A DNA stretch of 47,872 nucleotides, from assembly GCA_964632945.1 (NCBI GenBank), contig CAZWCX010000049.1, positions 1-47,872 of the forward strand, in the 5' to 3' direction. The position numbers and the translations under genes are program-made. The notes beneath the pieces were generated by a model. It was not told the DNA's origin. It did not search any database and saw only the letters and a list, made by a program, of their open reading frames with translations. This DNA is from CAZWCX01 sp964632945 (lineage in GTDB: Bacteria > Planctomycetota > MHYJ01 > WSZJ01 > CAZWCX01). Below, piece by piece: positions 17,103-26,634 of the stretch. Position 1 is the first letter of the stretch, and each line of letters opens with the position of its first letter.

Positions 17103-18745
17103 CCCTCCGCGTCTGGCCGTGGCGGCGAACCGTGCAGGTGGCCGTTCTCGCGTTGCTGTTTGCGCTCCCCCTGGTGTCCCGGTACTCGCACATCCTGACC
17201 GCGCGGCAGCTGGACCGGCAGATCGAACGCCTCGACGGCACGCTGCCGGGCGTGTTGCTCGAGAGCACCGACCGGGTCGCCCGCATCGGGATCCCGGACG
17301 GCGAAGGGGGCGTGCCGACGCGGCGCCCACGCAAGGCGATTCTCGAGCGCACGCGCGGTTTCCTGGGGTCGGTCTGGTCCGCGCGCGTGTTCGGCTTCTC
17401 CTTCACCGATCTCCTGGCGGGCGCCGAGAGTATCGTGACGGCCCGCGACGCGGCTCTGGCCTTGCTGATCGGCATCGCCATCCCGTTGCTGGCCACCCTG
17501 CTCCTCGGCCGCGTCTTCTGCTCGTGGATTTGCCCGTGGGGACTGATCTCGGAACTTGTCGACAAGCTCCGCCCGGTCGTGCGTTTCCTGGAGATCCAGC
17601 CCGGCCGGCTGAAGTTCTCCCACGCCAACAAGTATCTCTTGCTCGCGATCGGGCTTCTCTTCGGTCTGCTCGGGGGGCTCCCCCTGCTTCACTACGTTTA
17701 TCCCCCCGCCATTCTCAGCCGGGAGACCCACACGTTCGTCATGACGATGTTCGACCGCGCCGAGGAAGGCCGCTTCGGGTTCGCCCTGGCCGGGTTGACG
17801 GGGGCTTCGCTCTTCCTCGTGGGTCTGCTCGCCCTCGAGCTGTTCGTGGCGCCCCGCTTCTGGTGCGCCACCCTCTGTCCGGGAGGGGCGCTCTACGCCC
17901 TGCTGGGCCGGTTCCGGCCCGTTCGCCTGCGCCGCAACATCGACACCTGCACCCGCTGCGGGGACTGTGACGCGGTCTGCCCGATGGCCCTCCACCCGAT
18001 GACCGATCGCACCGGGATGGAGTGCGACAACTGCGGAATCTGCGTGGATGCCTGCCCGCCGCGATCGCTCGTGCTCCGGCTCTCCCTGTCCAGCGACGGC
18101 TTCCGGCCGAAAGCGCCGGCCGCCCCGCCCCCGCCGTCGTCTCCCGGCGTGCCGGCCGGCGGACGGACCCGGGTGCTGACCGGGCTCCTGCTCGGGTTCG
18201 TGCTGGCGCTGGGCGCCGCCGTGGCCGACGCCCACCACATCCTGGGCATCCCGCACTACGCCTATGACCAGTCCTACCCGCAGCGTCCGGTACTCAAGCT
18301 CCGCGAGCGGGTCGGTGAGTGGGAATTCCAACTGACGGGGTATCCGGGCGTGCCGGTCCCCGGCGAACGGACTCAGATTCACGTCTTCATCCGCCATGCC
18401 GCCGCAGGGGAGGCGAAGTTCGACCGCGTCGTTCACCTCGAGGTGTTCCAGGTGCCTGCGGTCGGGACGCGACGGAGCGTACACGGGCCGGAGGCGGCGA
18501 CCGTCGATCGCGGGATCTTCAAGTTCTTCCCCACCTACCCGGAGGAAGGGAACTACGAACTCGTGCTGTCGTACCCCGATGTCGACGGCTTCTCGACCTT
18601 GCGGTACCCGATGGTGGTGGGCGAGCCGGGTTCGCCGTGGATGACGCTCGCCGGGTACGGGGCGGGCTTGGGGCTGTTCCTGGTCGTGGTGCGCGCGATC
18701 CGTATCAAGCGGGCGCGCGTGCACGGGGGGGGGAGGCCATGCTGA
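17099..18745 (+). CDS. napH: NapH-like quinol dehydrogenase polyferredoxin with C-terminal periplasmic domain
   Basis: The 548-aa membrane protein has an N-terminal helix, a helix near residue 125 and further helices to about 280. The paired CxxxCP motifs FCSWICPWG and WCATLCPGG are typical of NapH/CcoG/NosR proteins. Two [4Fe-4S] clusters follow: CTRCGDCDAVCP and CDNCGICVDACP. Beyond a Pro-rich linker and another hydrophobic helix (about 360-380) there is an extra domain of about 160 residues, beta-rich and starting with a His-containing AHHILGIPHYAYD. It looks Ig-like, as in CcoG/FixH or YtkA proteins, and ends in a final helix. Ordinary NapH is under 300 aa. It likely oxidises quinol for NapA via the NapG proteins. 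Confidence 0.82.
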   Translation: MTLRVWPWRRTVQVAVLALLFALPLVSRYSHILTARQLDRQIERLDGTLPGVLLESTDRVARIGIPDGEGGVPTRRPRKAILERTRGFLGSVWSARVFGFSFTDLLAGAESIVTARDAALALLIGIAIPLLATLLLGRVFCSWICPWGLISELVDKLRPVVRFLEIQPGRLKFSHANKYLLLAIGLLFGLLGGLPLLHYVYPPAILSRETHTFVMTMFDRAEEGRFGFALAGLTGASLFLVGLLALELFVAPRFWCATLCPGGALYALLGRFRPVRLRRNIDTCTRCGDCDAVCPMALHPMTDRTGMECDNCGICVDACPPRSLVLRLSLSSDGFRPKAPAAPPPPSSPGVPAGGRTRVLTGLLLGFVLALGAAVADAHHILGIPHYAYDQSYPQRPVLKLRERVGEWEFQLTGYPGVPVPGERTQIHVFIRHAAAGEAKFDRVVHLEVFQVPAVGTRRSVHGPEAATVDRGIFKFFPTYPEEGNYELVLSYPDVDGFSTLRYPMVVGEPGSPWMTLAGYGAGLGLFLVVVRAIRIKRARVHGGGRPC

Positions 18746-20538
18746 GACGCCTGTCCCTGGCCTTTCCCTGGCTGTTCCTGGCTCTGGTCGTCGGGTTGAT
18801 CGTGTGGGATCAGACGCGGCAGCGGTCCCCGGAAGGGCATGCCCGTGTGTCTCGTGACCCGGTGTGCGGCATGGACGTACGCACGGGGGCCTCGCACTAC
18901 GCCCTGCACGGCGATCGGCCGTTCTGGTTCTGCACCTCGATCTGTCGCGACGAGTTCCAGGCGGCGCCGACGCGGTTCCTGGAACCGGGCGATGCGTCGG
19001 GCAGCCACCGGATGCACGGCGTGCCGGCCTGGATGGCGCAGGCGGCGGTGGCGATCCTGCTGGTGCTTTCCTTCGGCCTCTTCGAAGGCCTCGACGCGTG
19101 GCGCGCGCGGCGCCGCGATCCGGCGGCCGCGGGTTCCTCCATGGATGCCCGCCTGGACCTCACGGGGGCTTCCTGGGTCCGGCGCGCCTTGCGTCTCCCC
19201 TGGCTCGTCCCCGGCGCGCGGCTGGTCATGGCGTTCCTGTTCCTCCTGGTCGTGGCGGCCGGGCTGTTCGGGAATCAGAATCCGGCGATGAACCTCGCCC
19301 CGCTGCTCACCTGGACGGTCTGGTGGGCGGGACTGATCTTCCTCATCCTCTACGCCGGCAAACTCTGGTGCACGGTGTGCCCGTGGGACGCGCTGGCAAC
19401 CTGGATGGAGCGACTGCGCTTCAGCGGAGCGCGCACCGGCGGGTTCGGGCTTGGGCTCAAGTGGCCGCGCGCCCTCCGGAACATCTGGTTCGCCGTCGTC
19501 TTTTTCGTGGCGCTCACCTGGATCGAACTGGGGATGGGGATCACGATGATCCCGCGCGCGACCGCGGCCGTCGCCCTCGGGATGCTGGGCCTTGCCGTCG
19601 TCTCCGCGTTCGTCTTCGAGCGCAAGTCCTTCTGCCGGTACGGCTGCCTGGTCGGCCGGGTGTCCGGCCTGTATGCCCTGTTCGCCCCGGTGGAGTTGCG
19701 CTCGAACCGCGCCGACGCCTGCGCCGGCTGTCGCACCATGGACTGCTATCGCGGCAACCCGAACGGCGACGGTTGTCCGACCTTCGAGTTTCCGAAGGTG
19801 ATGAAGTCGAGCACGTATTGCATCCTGTGCACCGAGTGCATGAAGACCTGTCCGCACGACAACATCGCCGTCCGGCTGCGGCCTTGGGGGGCGGACCTCG
19901 CCCACGAGGGGAAACCTCGGGTCGACGAGGCCTTCCTGAGCGTCATTCTGCTCGCCCTCACGGGGTTCCACGGCCTGACCATGACCCCTTCGTGGCCGGC
20001 GTGGGTGTCCGCGACGCGCGCCGCCCTGGGACTGCCGGAATGGGGAGCCTTCACGCTCCTCATGGGGGCCGCCATGGCCGTGCCGGCGCTCCTGTATGCC
20101 GCCCTGACCTGGATGGCGTCGTTGTGGTCGGCTCCGCACCGGCCCGGGACACTCTTCGTTCGGTACGCCTACGCGCTCCTGCCGATCGCGCTCTTCTATC
20201 ACCTGGCCCACAACGCGGAGCACTTCCTCATGGAAGGCCCCAAGGTCCTGGCGCTGGCCTCGGACCCGTTCGGCTGGGGGTGGAACCTGTTCGGCACGGC
20301 GCGCTGGACGATCCCGCCGCTGATCACGCTCGAGGGACTTTGGGGCATCCAGATCCTCATGGTCCTGGTCGGCCACGTCTACAGCCTGTGGATTTCCTCG
20401 CGCACGACCCGGCGGCTGATCCCGAATCGGCGCGCCGCGTTCCTCAGCCAGTTGCCGATGCTGGCGGCGATGGTTCTGTTCAGCGTCTTCAGCCTGTGGC
20501 TGCTCCGGCAGCCGATGGAAATGCGATCCGCCATGTAG
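18739..20538 (+). CDS. YHS-domain polyferredoxin, NosR/NapH-like membrane protein
   Basis: The 599-aa protein begins with one membrane helix. A YHS domain follows (about residues 38-82: DPVCGMDV, then WFCTSICRDEF), a small metal-binding fold. A membrane domain comes next with the CTVCPWD and CRYGCLVGR motifs of NapH/NosR proteins and a cytoplasmic-type cluster region (CAGCRTMDCYRG, then CILCTECMKTCP). Four to five more helices fill residues 400-595. The start overlaps napH by 7 nt. It probably moves electrons across or along the membrane. The YHS domain suggests metal sensing or copper/metal handling, but this is inference. No closer function can be assigned. Confidence 0.72.
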   Translation: MLRRLSLAFPWLFLALVVGLIVWDQTRQRSPEGHARVSRDPVCGMDVRTGASHYALHGDRPFWFCTSICRDEFQAAPTRFLEPGDASGSHRMHGVPAWMAQAAVAILLVLSFGLFEGLDAWRARRRDPAAAGSSMDARLDLTGASWVRRALRLPWLVPGARLVMAFLFLLVVAAGLFGNQNPAMNLAPLLTWTVWWAGLIFLILYAGKLWCTVCPWDALATWMERLRFSGARTGGFGLGLKWPRALRNIWFAVVFFVALTWIELGMGITMIPRATAAVALGMLGLAVVSAFVFERKSFCRYGCLVGRVSGLYALFAPVELRSNRADACAGCRTMDCYRGNPNGDGCPTFEFPKVMKSSTYCILCTECMKTCPHDNIAVRLRPWGADLAHEGKPRVDEAFLSVILLALTGFHGLTMTPSWPAWVSATRAALGLPEWGAFTLLMGAAMAVPALLYAALTWMASLWSAPHRPGTLFVRYAYALLPIALFYHLAHNAEHFLMEGPKVLALASDPFGWGWNLFGTARWTIPPLITLEGLWGIQILMVLVGHVYSLWISSRTTRRLIPNRRAAFLSQLPMLAAMVLFSVFSLWLLRQPMEMRSAM

Positions 20539-20551
20539 GGGACCCGGACCG

Positions 20552-21151
20552 ATGGAACCGGTGATGTCGCGGAAGGACTTCTTCCGCTACGGGTTCGCCC
20601 GCCTGGCGACCGGAATCGCCGACGCGCTGTCGGCGGCCGCACGGGCGAGGACCGGGGGCGCGCGGACGCCCGCGCCGCCTCCCGCGGTCCGCTTCGTCCG
20701 ACCGCCGGGCGCCCGGCCGGAAGCGGAATTCCTCGAACGATGCACCCGCTGCGACGATTGCATCAAGGCGTGCCCGCACTGGGTCGTGCGCAAGGCGGGA
20801 CCGGAACTCGGCGCGACCATCGAGGGGACGCCCATCCTGCTTCCCCACGAGAACCCGTGCCTCTTTTGCTCCGCGCTGCCGTGCATCGACGCCTGCCTTC
20901 CCGGGGCGTTGCGACGTCCTGCCGGCGGACCCGTCCGCATCGGCCTGGCGCGCGTGAAGATCGAGCTGTGCTACCAGGCCCAGCGCCAGCCGTGCGACTA
21001 CTGCGAGAAGAGTTGTCCCGTCCGCCCGCGCGCGATCCGCGTCGGTTCCCCCGGCGATGTGCCGGCGGTCGATGCGGACGGCTGCACCGGCTGCGGCCAG
21101 TGCGCCCAGATCTGCCCGGGAAACGCTCTCTGGATCGAGGACCGACGATGA
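20552..21151 (+). CDS. 4x[4Fe-4S] ferredoxin, NapF/NapG-like
   Basis: The 199-aa protein has an N-terminus SRKDFFRYGFARLA but no clear twin-arginine or signal peptide, so it may be cytoplasmic like NapF. It shares the RPPGARPEAEFLERC linker with the NapG-like proteins. Clusters are CTRCDDCIKACP, CLFCSALPCIDACLP, CDYCEKSCP and CTGCGQCAQICPG. NapF-type proteins have been linked to NapA maturation before Tat export. The stop overlaps the actA start by 4 nt (ATGA), which physically couples the Nap genes to the ACIII genes. ATG 20552 is used; ATG 20564 is an alternative. Confidence 0.78.
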   Translation: MEPVMSRKDFFRYGFARLATGIADALSAAARARTGGARTPAPPPAVRFVRPPGARPEAEFLERCTRCDDCIKACPHWVVRKAGPELGATIEGTPILLPHENPCLFCSALPCIDACLPGALRRPAGGPVRIGLARVKIELCYQAQRQPCDYCEKSCPVRPRAIRVGSPGDVPAVDADGCTGCGQCAQICPGNALWIEDRR

Positions 21152-22287
21152 ACCGAACCGGACTCGCCGTGCACCGCGCGACCCGGCCGCTGCGCCGGGC
21201 TGCGCTCGCCTTCCTCCTGGTCGGGTGGGCGACGGGCGCCTTTGCGCAGGAAGCCAAGGAGGAGGGCTCGAACTTCAAGGCGATGGCCGCACTCTTTTCC
21301 GAGAAGTGCCTCAAGTGCCACACGGTCGGCAAGGGGGATCGCGTCGGGCCGGACCTGAAGGGGGTCTCGGAGCGGCGCGAGCGGGACTGGCTGGTCAAAT
21401 TCATCGTTCGGCCGAGCGATTTCCTCGACACCGACCCGATCGCCCAGCAGATGCTCACCCAGTTCAACGGCGTACGGATGGATGACCTCAACCTGCGGAC
21501 GGAGCAGGCTGAGGGCCTGATCGACTACATCGACCAGGTGTCGAAGGGTCCCGTGGTCGAGGCCGACCTGGAGACGGTGATCCCGCTGGTGCCGACCGGG
21601 CGCAAGGTCCCCGGCCCGGACGAGGGGTACGGGATCTCCTACGGGGCGCTGCTGCCCAGCCTGCTGCTGATGGCCGCCGCCGCCGCGCTCGGCCGCCGGG
21701 GGCGCACCGGGCTGGCGGGACTCGTCTTCGCGCTGGCGCTCTCCGGAATCTACTGCTCGACCGGCGGACGGCGATACCACGTCCTGGTCGGAAACCAGCA
21801 GGGGTACGAGCCGGTCCAGCCGATCGCCTTCTCCCATCGCCTGCACGCCGGCGAGCTCGAAATCGCCTGCCTCTATTGCCATCACGGAGCGGAAAAGGGC
21901 CCCGTGGCCGGCGTGCCGTCGGTGAACGTGTGCATGAACTGTCATCAGATCGTCTCCCGGCCCCTCGACCCGAAACGGAAGTCGAAAGACCTCGAGAAGC
22001 TGATCCAGGTGTGGAACGCGCGCACCTCCGAGAACGCCCGCTCGATTCCATGGGAGCGGGTCCACAACCTGCCCGACTTCGTCACCTTCGACCACCGGGC
22101 CCATGTACAGAACAACGTCCAGTGCCAGGAGTGCCACGGGCCGGTCGAGACCATGGATCGCGTGCGCCAGGCGGCGGATCTGTCGATGGGCTGGTGCGTC
22201 GAGTGCCACCGCCGATCGGACCGTGGGGCGCCGACGCACTGGAAACGATCGGGCGCCACGCTCGACTGCGCCGCCTGCCACCAATGA
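21148..22287 (+). CDS. actA: Alternative complex III subunit ActA, hexaheme, with extra N-terminal cytochrome c domain
   Basis: The 379-aa protein has a signal sequence ending near AFA-QEA. A monoheme cytochrome c domain (CLKCH at residue 54, GPDLKGVSERR) comes first. A membrane helix (about 170-200) and the ActA pentaheme domain follow, with CLYCH 241, CMNCH 262, CQECH 326, CVECH 350 and CAACH 374. ActA carries electrons in ACIII, the bc1-replacing quinol:acceptor oxidoreductase. Standard ActA has five hemes, so the N-terminal sixth is an addition resembling a small cytochrome c. It is translationally coupled to the upstream ferredoxin and lies 17 nt before actB. Confidence 0.88.
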   Translation: MNRTGLAVHRATRPLRRAALAFLLVGWATGAFAQEAKEEGSNFKAMAALFSEKCLKCHTVGKGDRVGPDLKGVSERRERDWLVKFIVRPSDFLDTDPIAQQMLTQFNGVRMDDLNLRTEQAEGLIDYIDQVSKGPVVEADLETVIPLVPTGRKVPGPDEGYGISYGALLPSLLLMAAAAALGRRGRTGLAGLVFALALSGIYCSTGGRRYHVLVGNQQGYEPVQPIAFSHRLHAGELEIACLYCHHGAEKGPVAGVPSVNVCMNCHQIVSRPLDPKRKSKDLEKLIQVWNARTSENARSIPWERVHNLPDFVTFDHRAHVQNNVQCQECHGPVETMDRVRQAADLSMGWCVECHRRSDRGAPTHWKRSGATLDCAACHQ

Positions 22288-22304
22288 CGAGGGAGTGACC
22301 GATC

Positions 22305-25229
22305 ATGTCGTCCGCCGAGGAACAGGAGCACCTGGAAGCGCAGGACCGCGTCGACGGTCTCGCTCGCCGGCAATTTCTGCAATGGCTCGGGACGGGGTTC
22401 GCCGCCCTCTCGTTGCCGGCCTGCGACTTCCGGGCCCCGCGGGAGAAGATCATCCCGTACCTCGAGCAACCCGAGGAGATCGTCCCCGGGGTTGCGGCCT
22501 GGTATGCCTCCACCTGTGCGGCGTGTCCGGCCGCGTGCGGCGTCCTGGTGAAGTGCCGGGAAGGGCGCCCCATCAAGTTGGAAGGCAATCCGGATCATGC
22601 GTTGTCGCAGGGAGGCCTTTGCGCGCGCGGCCAGGCCTCGGTGCTGGATCTGTACGACTCCGGACGCCTGCGCGGACCGCGGGTGGAGGGGAAGTCCGTC
22701 TCCTGGGCGGAAGCGGATGCGGCCGTCCTGCAAGGGCTCGAAGCGGCCGCCGCGGCGGGCGGGCGGATCGTCGTGGTCTCCCGGACGGTGAACGGGCCGG
22801 CGCGTCGGGAGGCCATCCAGGCCTTCCTGCGCCGCTGGAAGGGCGCGGAGCACGTCGTTCTGGACGCCCCATCCCACGGGGCCATCCGCGAGGCGCACCG
22901 GCTCACCCACGGGGAATCGCGACTCCCCTCCTACCGCTTCGACCGGGCCCGCGTGATCGTGTCGTTCGATGCCGACTTCCTCGGGACCTGGCTCTCGCCC
23001 GTGGAGTTTACGCGCGCGTGGGCCGCCACCCGGCGGGTCGACAAAGCCCTCGCGGCGCGACCCTGGCATGCCCAGGTCGAGGCGCGTCTCTCGCTGACCG
23101 GGGCCAATGCGGACCTGCGGACCCCGCTCGCCCCCTCGCGCGTGCCGCTCGCTCTGGGCGAACTCGCGCACGCTCTGGGGAATCGGCTGAACGCGCGTGA
23201 ACGGACGCACCTGCCGGCGCCGGGCGAGCCCTCCGGCCTCGATCCGGCGGTTCTCGCCCAGATGGTCACCCGGCTCTCGGAAAACCGCGAGCGGTCCTTG
23301 GTCGTCAGCGGATCCTCGAGCCTGGCGGCGCAGCTGTCCGTGAACGCGATCAACCACATGCTGGCCAACTACGGGTCTACGGTCGATCTGTCCCAACCCT
23401 CCCTGCAGGCGCTGGGATCCGATCCGGCGGTCGATCGACTGATCGATGACCTGAAGGAGGGACGCGTCCCGGCGATCGTTCTGGTCGACGGCAATCCCGG
23501 ACACCAGCATCCGCGGGCGGAAGAGTTCCGCGCCGGGATCGAGAAGGCGGCGTTGTCGGTCTCCCTCGCCGGAAAGCTGGATGAGACCGCGAGCGTGGCG
23601 CGAATCGTCTGTCCCGACCATCACGCGCTCGAATCCTGGGGCGACGCCAGCCCGCATGTCGGGGTCTACAGCCTGTTCCAGCCGGTCATCGCGCCCCTCA
23701 GCGACACCCGCGCGGCGATGGAAAGCCTCCTGACCTGGGCCGACGCGCCGGCGAGCGCGTACGAGCACGTCCGAAGAGTCTGGAAGGAAACCCTGTTTCC
23801 GCTGCAGGACGGGGTCGGGGATCCGAACGAATTCTGGGAGAAGTCGGTCCACGACGGGACCCTGGTCGTCGCCGGCGAAAAGGTGGCCGTCCCGACGAAG
23901 TTCCGGGCCGAGGCCCTGGCGGGGAGCGGCGGCGCGCCGGCGCCGGCTCCCGCCGGAGAGTTCGAACTCACGCTCTACGAGAGTCTCTCCCTGGGAAACG
24001 GCGACCAGGCCAACAACCCCTGGTTGCAGGAACTGCCGGACCCGATTACGAAGGTGACGTGGGGCAATTGCGCCTCCCTCTCCCCTGCCGCCGCTGCGCG
24101 ATTGGGCGACGGCCGCCTGCTCGAACTCTCGGCGGGCGGCCGCTCCGTGCGCATTCCGGCTCATGTTCAGGCCGGCATGGCGGACGGCGTCGTCGCCGTG
24201 GCGCTCGGCTATGGTCGACCCCAAGCCGGCATCATCGCCGCCAACTACCCGACGGAGAAGATGTTCGGCATCGAGCAGGATCCGCCGGGGGGCGCGGACC
24301 TGTATCCGTTCCTGCGCGAGCCCACGGTGTCGGTGCGGGTCCTGGACCAACTGTCCCCGCTGGCCCGAACGCAGGAGTACGACCACCAGACCGATCCCCT
24401 GCTCGGGCATGAGCGTCCGATCGTCCTGATGACGGACGGGACGTCGGCCGCCACCGCGCAAGCCTCCGGCGCGGCAGGGCCCGCCCATGCGGCGAATCTT
24501 TGGCCGGCCCAGCCCTACCCGGGCCACAAGTGGGGCATGGCGATCGACCTGAACGCGTGCAGCGGCTGCGGGGCCTGCACCGTCGCCTGTCAGGCGGAGA
24601 ACAACGTCCCGGTGGTCGGCAAGGCGGAGATCCGCAAGAGCCGGGACATGTTCTGGATTCGCGTCGACCGGTATTACGAGGGTTCCCCGGGAGCCCTCCC
24701 GGCGTCCCCCCGGGTGTCGTTCATGCCGATGCTGTGCCAGCATTGCGACCACGCGCCCTGCGAGACGGTGTGCCCGGTCCTCGCCACGCTGCACAGCAGC
24801 GAGGGGCTCAACATGCAGGTGTACAACCGCTGCGTCGGAACGCGGTACTGCGCCAACAACTGTCCGTACAAGGTGCGCCGATTCAATTGGTTCGACTACG
24901 CGCATAACGACCTGGTGCAAAACCTGGTGCTGAACCCCGACGTCGCGGTGCGCACGCGCGGAGTGATGGAGAAGTGCTCCTTCTGTGTGCAGCGCATCTC
25001 GGAAGCGAAGATCCGCGCGCGCGGGGAAGACCGCGGGGTGCGCGACGGCGAGGTCATGCCGGCGTGCGTGCAGAGCTGTCCGGCGGGGGCGATCGTCTTC
25101 GGCGACGTCAACGACGTGCGCAGCCGGATCGCCCGACTGATGGCGGACCCGCGCGGCTACAAAGTGCTCGACGAAGTGGGGACGCGCCCGGCGGTGACCT
25201 ACCTGAAGCGCGTCCGAAACGGGACCTAG
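22305..25229 (+). CDS. actB: Alternative complex III subunit ActB (molybdopterin-oxidoreductase-like plus ferredoxin domains)
   Basis: The 974-aa protein joins a large molybdoenzyme-like domain, which holds no Mo in characterised ACIII, to a C-terminal four-cluster ferredoxin domain. Near the N-terminus are a Tat-like ARRQFLQWLGTG segment, a Cys in PACDF that could be lipidated, and Cys71/74/78/106 binding an Fe-S cluster. The C-terminal part from about residue 740 has CSGCGACTVACQ, CQHCDHAPCETVCP, CVGTRYCANNCP and CSFCVQRI...CVQSCP. It forms the peripheral iron-sulfur wire between the ActC quinol site and the hemes. Length and order match ActB. It follows actA by 17 nt. Confidence 0.93.
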   Translation: MSSAEEQEHLEAQDRVDGLARRQFLQWLGTGFAALSLPACDFRAPREKIIPYLEQPEEIVPGVAAWYASTCAACPAACGVLVKCREGRPIKLEGNPDHALSQGGLCARGQASVLDLYDSGRLRGPRVEGKSVSWAEADAAVLQGLEAAAAAGGRIVVVSRTVNGPARREAIQAFLRRWKGAEHVVLDAPSHGAIREAHRLTHGESRLPSYRFDRARVIVSFDADFLGTWLSPVEFTRAWAATRRVDKALAARPWHAQVEARLSLTGANADLRTPLAPSRVPLALGELAHALGNRLNARERTHLPAPGEPSGLDPAVLAQMVTRLSENRERSLVVSGSSSLAAQLSVNAINHMLANYGSTVDLSQPSLQALGSDPAVDRLIDDLKEGRVPAIVLVDGNPGHQHPRAEEFRAGIEKAALSVSLAGKLDETASVARIVCPDHHALESWGDASPHVGVYSLFQPVIAPLSDTRAAMESLLTWADAPASAYEHVRRVWKETLFPLQDGVGDPNEFWEKSVHDGTLVVAGEKVAVPTKFRAEALAGSGGAPAPAPAGEFELTLYESLSLGNGDQANNPWLQELPDPITKVTWGNCASLSPAAAARLGDGRLLELSAGGRSVRIPAHVQAGMADGVVAVALGYGRPQAGIIAANYPTEKMFGIEQDPPGGADLYPFLREPTVSVRVLDQLSPLARTQEYDHQTDPLLGHERPIVLMTDGTSAATAQASGAAGPAHAANLWPAQPYPGHKWGMAIDLNACSGCGACTVACQAENNVPVVGKAEIRKSRDMFWIRVDRYYEGSPGALPASPRVSFMPMLCQHCDHAPCETVCPVLATLHSSEGLNMQVYNRCVGTRYCANNCPYKVRRFNWFDYAHNDLVQNLVLNPDVAVRTRGVMEKCSFCVQRISEAKIRARGEDRGVRDGEVMPACVQSCPAGAIVFGDVNDVRSRIARLMADPRGYKVLDEVGTRPAVTYLKRVRNGT

Positions 25230-25251
25230 GATCGATCGAGGACGACCACCC

Positions 25252-26634
25252 ATGTCGCAGTCGCATGTCTCCGAACTGCGCCACCCTCTGGTCGAGGGGA
25301 ACAAGACCCTGCACGACGTGACCGCGGACGTGTGCGGGGTCCTGGAGGGCAAACCGACGGCGCTCTGGTACGCCGGCTTCGTCGCGGCCCTCCTGGCGCT
25401 GGCCCTCGGGGCGACCCTGGTCACGCACCAGATCTGGACGGGGATCGGGACGTGGGGTCTCAACCGTACCGTCGGCTGGTCGTGGGACATCACGAACTTC
25501 GTCTTCTGGGTCGGCATCGGCCATGCCGGGACCCTGATTTCGGCGATCCTCTTCCTGTTCCGGCAGCGCTGGCGGACCTCGATGAACCGGGCCGCCGAGG
25601 CGATGACCATCTTCGCGGTCATGTGCGCCGGGGTGTTCCCCCTGATCCACATGGGGCGGCCGTGGCTGGCCTACTGGTGCCTCCCCTACCCCAATACCCG
25701 GGGGCCGTTGTGGGTCAACTTCCGCTCGCCGCTGTTGTGGGACGTTTTCGCGATCAGCACCTACTTCATCGTGTCGGCGACCTTCTGGTACGTGGGTCTG
25801 CTCCCCGACCTCGCCACGGTGCGGGACCGTGCCAAACCCGGGATTCGCAAGACGATCTTCTCCATCCTGAGCTTCGGCTGGAACGGGTCGAACCGGACCT
25901 GGAGCCGGTACGAGAAGGTCTACCTCCTGCTGGCCGGGCTGGCCACCCCCCTGGTCTTCTCCGTGCACACCATCGTGTCGATGGACTTCGCGACCTCGGT
26001 GATCCCGGGCTGGCATGCCACGCTGTTTCCGCCCTACTTCGTGTGCGGCGCGATCTTCTCCGGGTTCGGCATGGTCCTGACCCTGATGCTGGTGGCGCGC
26101 AAGGTGATGCGGCTGGAAAACTACATCACCGCCGGTCACCTGGACGCGATGAGCAAGATCGTCCTGCTGACCTCCAGCATCGTCGGCCTGGCGTACTTCA
26201 CCGAGCTGTTCACGGCCTGGTACAGCGCCAACCCGTACGAGAAGTTCGCCTTCGCGAACCGCATCGTCGGACCGTACGGCTGGGCGTTCGCGATCATGGT
26301 CCTGTGCAACGTGGCCGCACCCCAGATCCTGTGGAACTCCCGCTGGCGCGTGAACCCCTGGGTCCTCTTCCCCCTCTCGATCGTCATCAACATCGGCATG
26401 TGGTTCGAGCGCTTCGTCATCATCACCACCTCGCTGCACCGGGACTACCTGCCGTCGAGCTGGGCCATGTATTCCCCCACGTACGTGGAGGTGGGGACGC
26501 TGGTGGGGAGCTTCGGGTTGTTCTTCACGTGCTTCTTCCTGTTCGTCCGGTTCCTGCCCATGATCGCGATCGGCGAAGTGAAGGGCGTGCTGAACTGGGC
26601 GCGTCGCAGCGGAGGGGAACCGCATGGGCACTAA
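25252..26634 (+). CDS. actC: Alternative complex III subunit ActC (NrfD-like quinol-binding membrane protein)
   Basis: The 460-aa protein has about ten transmembrane helices of the NrfD/PsrC family and forms the quinol oxidation site of ACIII. Typical stretches are SWDITNFVFWVGIGHAGTLISA, FPLIHMGRPW and SVHTIVSMDFA followed by HATLFPPYFVCGA. Length fits ActC. It lies 22 nt after actB and overlaps actD by 11 nt. Confidence 0.93.
   Translation: MSQSHVSELRHPLVEGNKTLHDVTADVCGVLEGKPTALWYAGFVAALLALALGATLVTHQIWTGIGTWGLNRTVGWSWDITNFVFWVGIGHAGTLISAILFLFRQRWRTSMNRAAEAMTIFAVMCAGVFPLIHMGRPWLAYWCLPYPNTRGPLWVNFRSPLLWDVFAISTYFIVSATFWYVGLLPDLATVRDRAKPGIRKTIFSILSFGWNGSNRTWSRYEKVYLLLAGLATPLVFSVHTIVSMDFATSVIPGWHATLFPPYFVCGAIFSGFGMVLTLMLVARKVMRLENYITAGHLDAMSKIVLLTSSIVGLAYFTELFTAWYSANPYEKFAFANRIVGPYGWAFAIMVLCNVAAPQILWNSRWRVNPWVLFPLSIVINIGMWFERFVIITTSLHRDYLPSSWAMYSPTYVEVGTLVGSFGLFFTCFFLFVRFLPMIAIGEVKGVLNWARRSGGEPHGH

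Noticed and set aside
21945..25652. A 1235-aa minus-strand open frame opposite actA and actB.
   Set aside because: It is antisense to conserved ACIII genes and has no recognisable domain.
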